A DNA stretch of 64,000 nucleotides from Mycobacterium stomatepiae (GTDB lineage Bacteria; Actinomycetota; Actinomycetes; Mycobacteriales; Mycobacteriaceae). The notes below the pieces were generated by a model. The model saw only the letters and a list, made by a program, of their open reading frames with translations, was not told where the DNA came from and ran no database searches. Made by a program: the position numbers and the translations under genes. This document shows, one piece after another, positions 61,523 through 64,000 of this stretch (positions are counted from its first letter, which is position 1; each line of letters opens with the position of its first letter). The DNA is taken from assembly GCF_010731715.1 (NCBI RefSeq), contig NZ_AP022587.1, positions 434,001 to 498,000 on the forward strand, written 5' to 3'.

Positions 61523-62188
61523 ATGGAGTTGTACGACGTCATGCGATCTACCCCGGCGGTACGCGAATTCACCAGTGATCCGCTGCCCGACGACGCTCTC
61601 GAGCGCATCCTCGATAACGCTCGCTTCTCGCCGACCGGCGGCAACCGACAGGGCGTGCGCGTCATCGTGCTGCGCGATCCGGGCACCCGGTCGGCGTTGG
61701 CGGATCTTGGGCTAACCGCAGCCCGTCGCTATACGGCGCAGTTGGCCAACGGCGAGTCGCCCTGGAATCCGTTGCAGCCGACCAACTTAGATGCTGCTAC
61801 AATCGCGGCCGCGGAGCCGGCCGCGCAGATGTCGGCACCATTTCGTGAGGCGCCGGTGGTGCTGGTGATCCTGCTGAACCTTGCCGTTGTCGCCGCGACC
61901 GATCAAGATCTCGAGCGCATCGCGGTGGTACCCGGCGCGTCGGTGTACCCGTTCGTGTGGAACGTGTTGCTGGCGGCGCGCAATGAGGGCTACGGCGGAG
62001 TGTTGACCACGATGATTGCCGCCGAAGAGCCGGGGGCAAAAGACCTTCTCGGAATGCCAGACTCATTCGCCATCGCTGCGTTGGTGCCACTGGGCAAGCC
62101 AGTGCGACAGGTAACGAAATTGCGACGACGGCCGGTCTCCGAGTTCGTCACCTCGGACCGATTCGACGGGGCGCCTTTCGGCGGATAG
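61523..62188 (+). CDS. Nitroreductase-family FMN protein
   Basis: A 221-aa single-domain nitroreductase: 'DVMRSTPAVREFTSDPLPDDAL', 'NARFSPTGGNRQGVRVI' and 'GYGGVLTTMIAAEEPGAKDLLG' are the FMN-binding and core segments (quoted in parts). It differs from the Acg-type proteins of the island. ATG 61523 is chosen; ATG 61514 would add three residues. It lies 34 bp after the oxygenase gene, possibly in the same operon. Substrate unknown. Confidence 0.85.
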   Translation: MELYDVMRSTPAVREFTSDPLPDDALERILDNARFSPTGGNRQGVRVIVLRDPGTRSALADLGLTAARRYTAQLANGESPWNPLQPTNLDAATIAAAEPAAQMSAPFREAPVVLVILLNLAVVAATDQDLERIAVVPGASVYPFVWNVLLAARNEGYGGVLTTMIAAEEPGAKDLLGMPDSFAIAALVPLGKPVRQVTKLRRRPVSEFVTSDRFDGAPFGG

Positions 62189-62200
62189 CCGGCTGTCCTC

Positions 62201-62629
62201 TCAAGCGAACGGACAGCCGGGATTTGGGGCATCCTCGGCCGCTGGTTTGCCCATCGGCTGGATGTAGATGACTTCCAGGATCAGGGGCGTGCTGCCGAGG
62301 TTGCGGCCTAGATGGACGTGGTCGGGGCCGGCAGGTTCGATCACCGGATCGCCCGGGTTGTAGACGCCGTCGATCGAGCAATTGGCGGCGTAATGCGTGA
62401 GTGTGCCTTGCTTGATCGCTCCGACGAGCACGCCATCGTGCCAGTGCCAGCCGGTACTGCCGCCGGGGTCGACGGTGATGTCACGCACGATGAAGTCGCG
62501 ACCCTCTTGCGACGATTCGGTCTCTTGGGCCGAATTCACTCCGCTGCCGGGCGTCGCGGCGCCGCGGGCGGGCGGTAGCGCGATTGCCAGTAAAAGCAGC
62601 AGTGAGACAAGCCCTCGGCGTGCACGCAT
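62201..62629 (-). CDS. Secreted cupin-domain protein
   Basis: A 142-aa protein. Residues 1-24 form a signal peptide ('LVSLLLLLAIALPPARGAA'), and the rest is one cupin barrel with the metal-binding motif 'GSTGWHWHDG' and the second motif 'EPAGPDHVHLGRN'. It is exported to the cell envelope and probably binds a metal. It lies 38 bp downstream of the SigH-like sigma gene on the same strand. Because it is secreted it is not a ChrR-type cytosolic cupin anti-sigma factor. Function unknown. Confidence 0.82.
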   Translation of the reverse strand: MRARRGLVSLLLLLAIALPPARGAATPGSGVNSAQETESSQEGRDFIVRDITVDPGGSTGWHWHDGVLVGAIKQGTLTHYAANCSIDGVYNPGDPVIEPAGPDHVHLGRNLGSTPLILEVIYIQPMGKPAAEDAPNPGCPFA

Positions 62630-62667
62630 CGCGGTGACCTCTACCCTTAGGCTGATCCTCGCTGCTA

Positions 62668-63276
62668 TTAGGCTGCGGCTACCACATCGCCTTCGCGGAT
62701 GTATCGCTGCTCGATAGCGAAGTCCAGCAGCAACTTTCGCATGTTTTTGCGGCCGCGATGGATGCGAGACATCACCGAACCCAGCGGGATGTCGAGGATC
62801 TCGCCGATTTCCTTGTATCGGAAGCCTTCAACGTCGGCGTAGTAGACGGCCAGTTGTTGCGACTCCGGCAGTTGCTGGAGTGCCTGGCGAACCTCCGGGT
62901 CGCCGATCGAATCGAGCACTTCGGCCTCGGCCGACAATCGTCCTGCGGTTGACTGTGGAGGTCCGGCCGGAATCAGGAAGTCACTGACGTCGCCGGCCAG
63001 CCACTCCGCTGGGCGACGTTTGGCGGTGCGGTAGTGGTTGATTCGCGTGTGGTTCATGATCGTGAAGAGCCATGCGCGCAGGTTCGTTCCCTCCTTGAAG
63101 GACCCAAATCCAACGTAAGCTTTGATCATCGTCTCCTGGACGAGGTCCTCGGCGTCTGCGTGGCTTTGGCAATACCTGCGTGCCGCACGGAATAGCTGAT
63201 CGCGCAGCGGTATGACGTCGCGTTCGAATCGCGTTGCAAGATCATCGAGATGCGGATTCGGCTTGGAAAGCGACAT
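62668..63276 (-). CDS. SigH-like ECF sigma factor
   Basis: A 202-aa sigma factor resembling Mtb SigH/SigR. Region 2 is 'DAEDLVQETMIKAYVGFGSF' and 'NLRAWLFTIMNHTRINHYR'; region 4 is 'AVYYADVEGFRYKEIGEILD' and 'GSVMSRIHRGRK'. SigH normally pairs with a zinc anti-sigma (RshA, HxxxCxxC) immediately downstream; here a secreted cupin follows instead. ATG 63276 ('MSLSKPNPH') follows GAGG; a longer frame to 63348 adds 24 residues. Confidence 0.85.
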   Translation of the reverse strand: MSLSKPNPHLDDLATRFERDVIPLRDQLFRAARRYCQSHADAEDLVQETMIKAYVGFGSFKEGTNLRAWLFTIMNHTRINHYRTAKRRPAEWLAGDVSDFLIPAGPPQSTAGRLSAEAEVLDSIGDPEVRQALQQLPESQQLAVYYADVEGFRYKEIGEILDIPLGSVMSRIHRGRKNMRKLLLDFAIEQRYIREGDVVAAA

Positions 63277-63455
63277 GATCGTCAACCTCGTAATGTTTGC
63301 GCTCGATTGTGTCTCTTCATCAGAGCAACGAAGGATGATCGTGTCCAATGAATGGTTCTGATCCGAGCCATCAAAGTTAGAGATAGGCGTGGTGGGAGGC
63401 TATATGGTCCGCCCGGCGCAACGAGACGACGCGCAGATGCCGAAGATGTCGCCTA
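63277..63455. other. Intergenic region between sigma factor and LysR gene
   Basis: It contains the sigma-gene promoter on the minus strand. Short plus-strand frames starting at 63352 and 63389 lack ribosome sites and overlap the LysR gene; they look like shadows. Confidence 0.5.
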
Positions 63456-64000
63456 TTACGACGATTGGCTTGTCGACCGGTTTCCGGGGCGCGGCGACGA
63501 CGCGAGGATCAACTCGGCGAGCTTGGCTGCGGCCGGCGAGACCTGAGCTGGTCCGGCCATGGCGAGGTAGATCGGCCACACGATCTCCGGCTGCAACGGT
63601 ATAGCGCGGAGGCCGGGAAAGCGGCTGGCGTCGCTGGCGGGCATGAACATGGTGCCCAAGCCGTGCTGCACCAAACTGGATGCGACGCCGTCGTTGACTG
63701 CCGCCTCGTACCGGGTGCGCGCCGTGATGCCGGCCGCCCTGAAGGCGTTTTCCACGATGCGGCGCAGGCCGAATTCGGCCGGGAAGCCGATCAGACTCTC
63801 GTGGGCAAGCTCGATGATGCCAAGGCGGTCGCGCTGTGCTAAATGATGATCGGGCCGGCAAACAAAGAACATCGGCTCCTCGGCCAACAGCCGCATGTCG
63901 ATACCTGTCGGGAAGCGGTCCGGAGCCGAAATGAAAGCAAGGTCGAGCGAGCCGTTGGCAACCGCGGACAGGTGCGGTACCGAACCCGTCGTGCTGAGCC
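63456..64000 (-). CDS. LysR-type regulator, C-terminal part (5' end outside window)
   Basis: The open frame extends through the right edge, so only the effector-binding domain is seen: 'SVPHLSAVANGSLDLAFISA', 'MRLLAEEPMFFVCRPDHHLA', 'LIGFPAEFGLRRIVENAF' and 'AVNDGVASSLVQHGLGTMFMP'. These are the two periplasmic-binding-like lobes of LysR regulators. The HTH lies beyond 64000. Target genes unknown; LysR genes usually control a divergent neighbour, which would also be outside the window. Confidence 0.88.
   Translation of the reverse strand, partial: LSTTGSVPHLSAVANGSLDLAFISAPDRFPTGIDMRLLAEEPMFFVCRPDHHLAQRDRLGIIELAHESLIGFPAEFGLRRIVENAFRAAGITARTRYEAAVNDGVASSLVQHGLGTMFMPASDASRFPGLRAIPLQPEIVWPIYLAMAGPAQVSPAAAKLAELILASSPRPGNRSTSQSS

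Noticed and set aside
1..64000. CRISPR arrays, tRNA/rRNA genes, insertion sequences, prophage
   Set aside because: I looked for regularly spaced repeats, clover-leaf-like segments, DDE transposase motifs and phage genes and found none.

Overview
The window is high-GC DNA from a mycobacterium, most likely a non-tuberculous species. Many proteins align by eye, from memory, with Mycobacterium tuberculosis (Mtb) DosR-regulon proteins: HspX, DevR/DevS, Rv2628, Acg (Rv2032), Rv1733c, Rv2625c, Rv2624c, Rv3129, Rv2030c, PfkB, FdxA, OtsB1 (Rv2006), Rv2004c, Tgs1 (Rv3130c) and FabG3 (Rv2002). Genes are densely packed with GTGA/ATGA overlaps and frequent GTG/TTG starts. I see no rRNA, tRNA, CRISPR array, integrase or insertion sequence. 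I cannot name the species.

Layout. (1) 1-8343 holds lipid-degradation genes: an acyl-CoA dehydrogenase, an oxidoreductase and two TetR regulators in one direction; an SDR and an APH-like phosphotransferase in the other; then a decayed acyl-CoA dehydrogenase, a double-hotdog protein and a cation/proton antiporter. (2) About 8360-53280 is a hypoxia/dormancy island: Rv2628-acg-Rv1733c homologs running into a group 3b [NiFe]-hydrogenase operon (hyhBGSL plus protease); DUF302; a degenerate DevR paralog; a Rip3-like protease, a USP and a lysyltransferase-like membrane protein; on the minus strand acs-pdhA-pdhB-pdhC(frameshifted)-acp followed by an Acg-type nitroreductase and Rv3129; another Acg-type gene; a Ddn-like protein; a frameshifted USP; hspX-Rv2030c-pfkB; devR-devS; GNAT-USP; fdxA; USP; otsB1/GH65; two tandem USPs; Rv2004c; PEP synthase; two KAS-III-like proteins; tgs1; fabG3. 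(3) 53271-57461 is an mmpS-mmpL efflux/lipid exporter pair (mmpL frameshifted) with a TetR regulator and a striking repeated operator. (4) 57598-64000 holds an esterase, an alkylation-repair cluster (ECF sigma, Ogt, Ada-zinc-like protein, a shortened Ogt and a 2OG-Fe(II) oxygenase), a nitroreductase, a secreted cupin, a SigH-like sigma factor and a partial LysR regulator.

The island reads as one physiological programme. DevS senses O2/NO/CO and DevR activates genes through GGGACTWWAGTCCC-like boxes; four sites here match 12 of 14 positions. The encoded functions dispose of or recycle reductant (hydrogenase, ferredoxin, nitroreductases), feed acetyl-CoA and PEP pools (Acs, PDH, PpsA, PfkB), make storage or unusual lipids (Tgs1, KAS-III pair, ACP), use alpha-glucosides/trehalose (OtsB1/GH65) and add stress proteins (HspX, six USPs). 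The least familiar parts are the acs-pdh-acp operon, the KAS-III pair next to tgs1, and the degenerate DevR paralog. Three genes (pdhC, one USP, mmpL) each carry a single apparent 1-bp deletion; these may be sequencing errors or real lesions.
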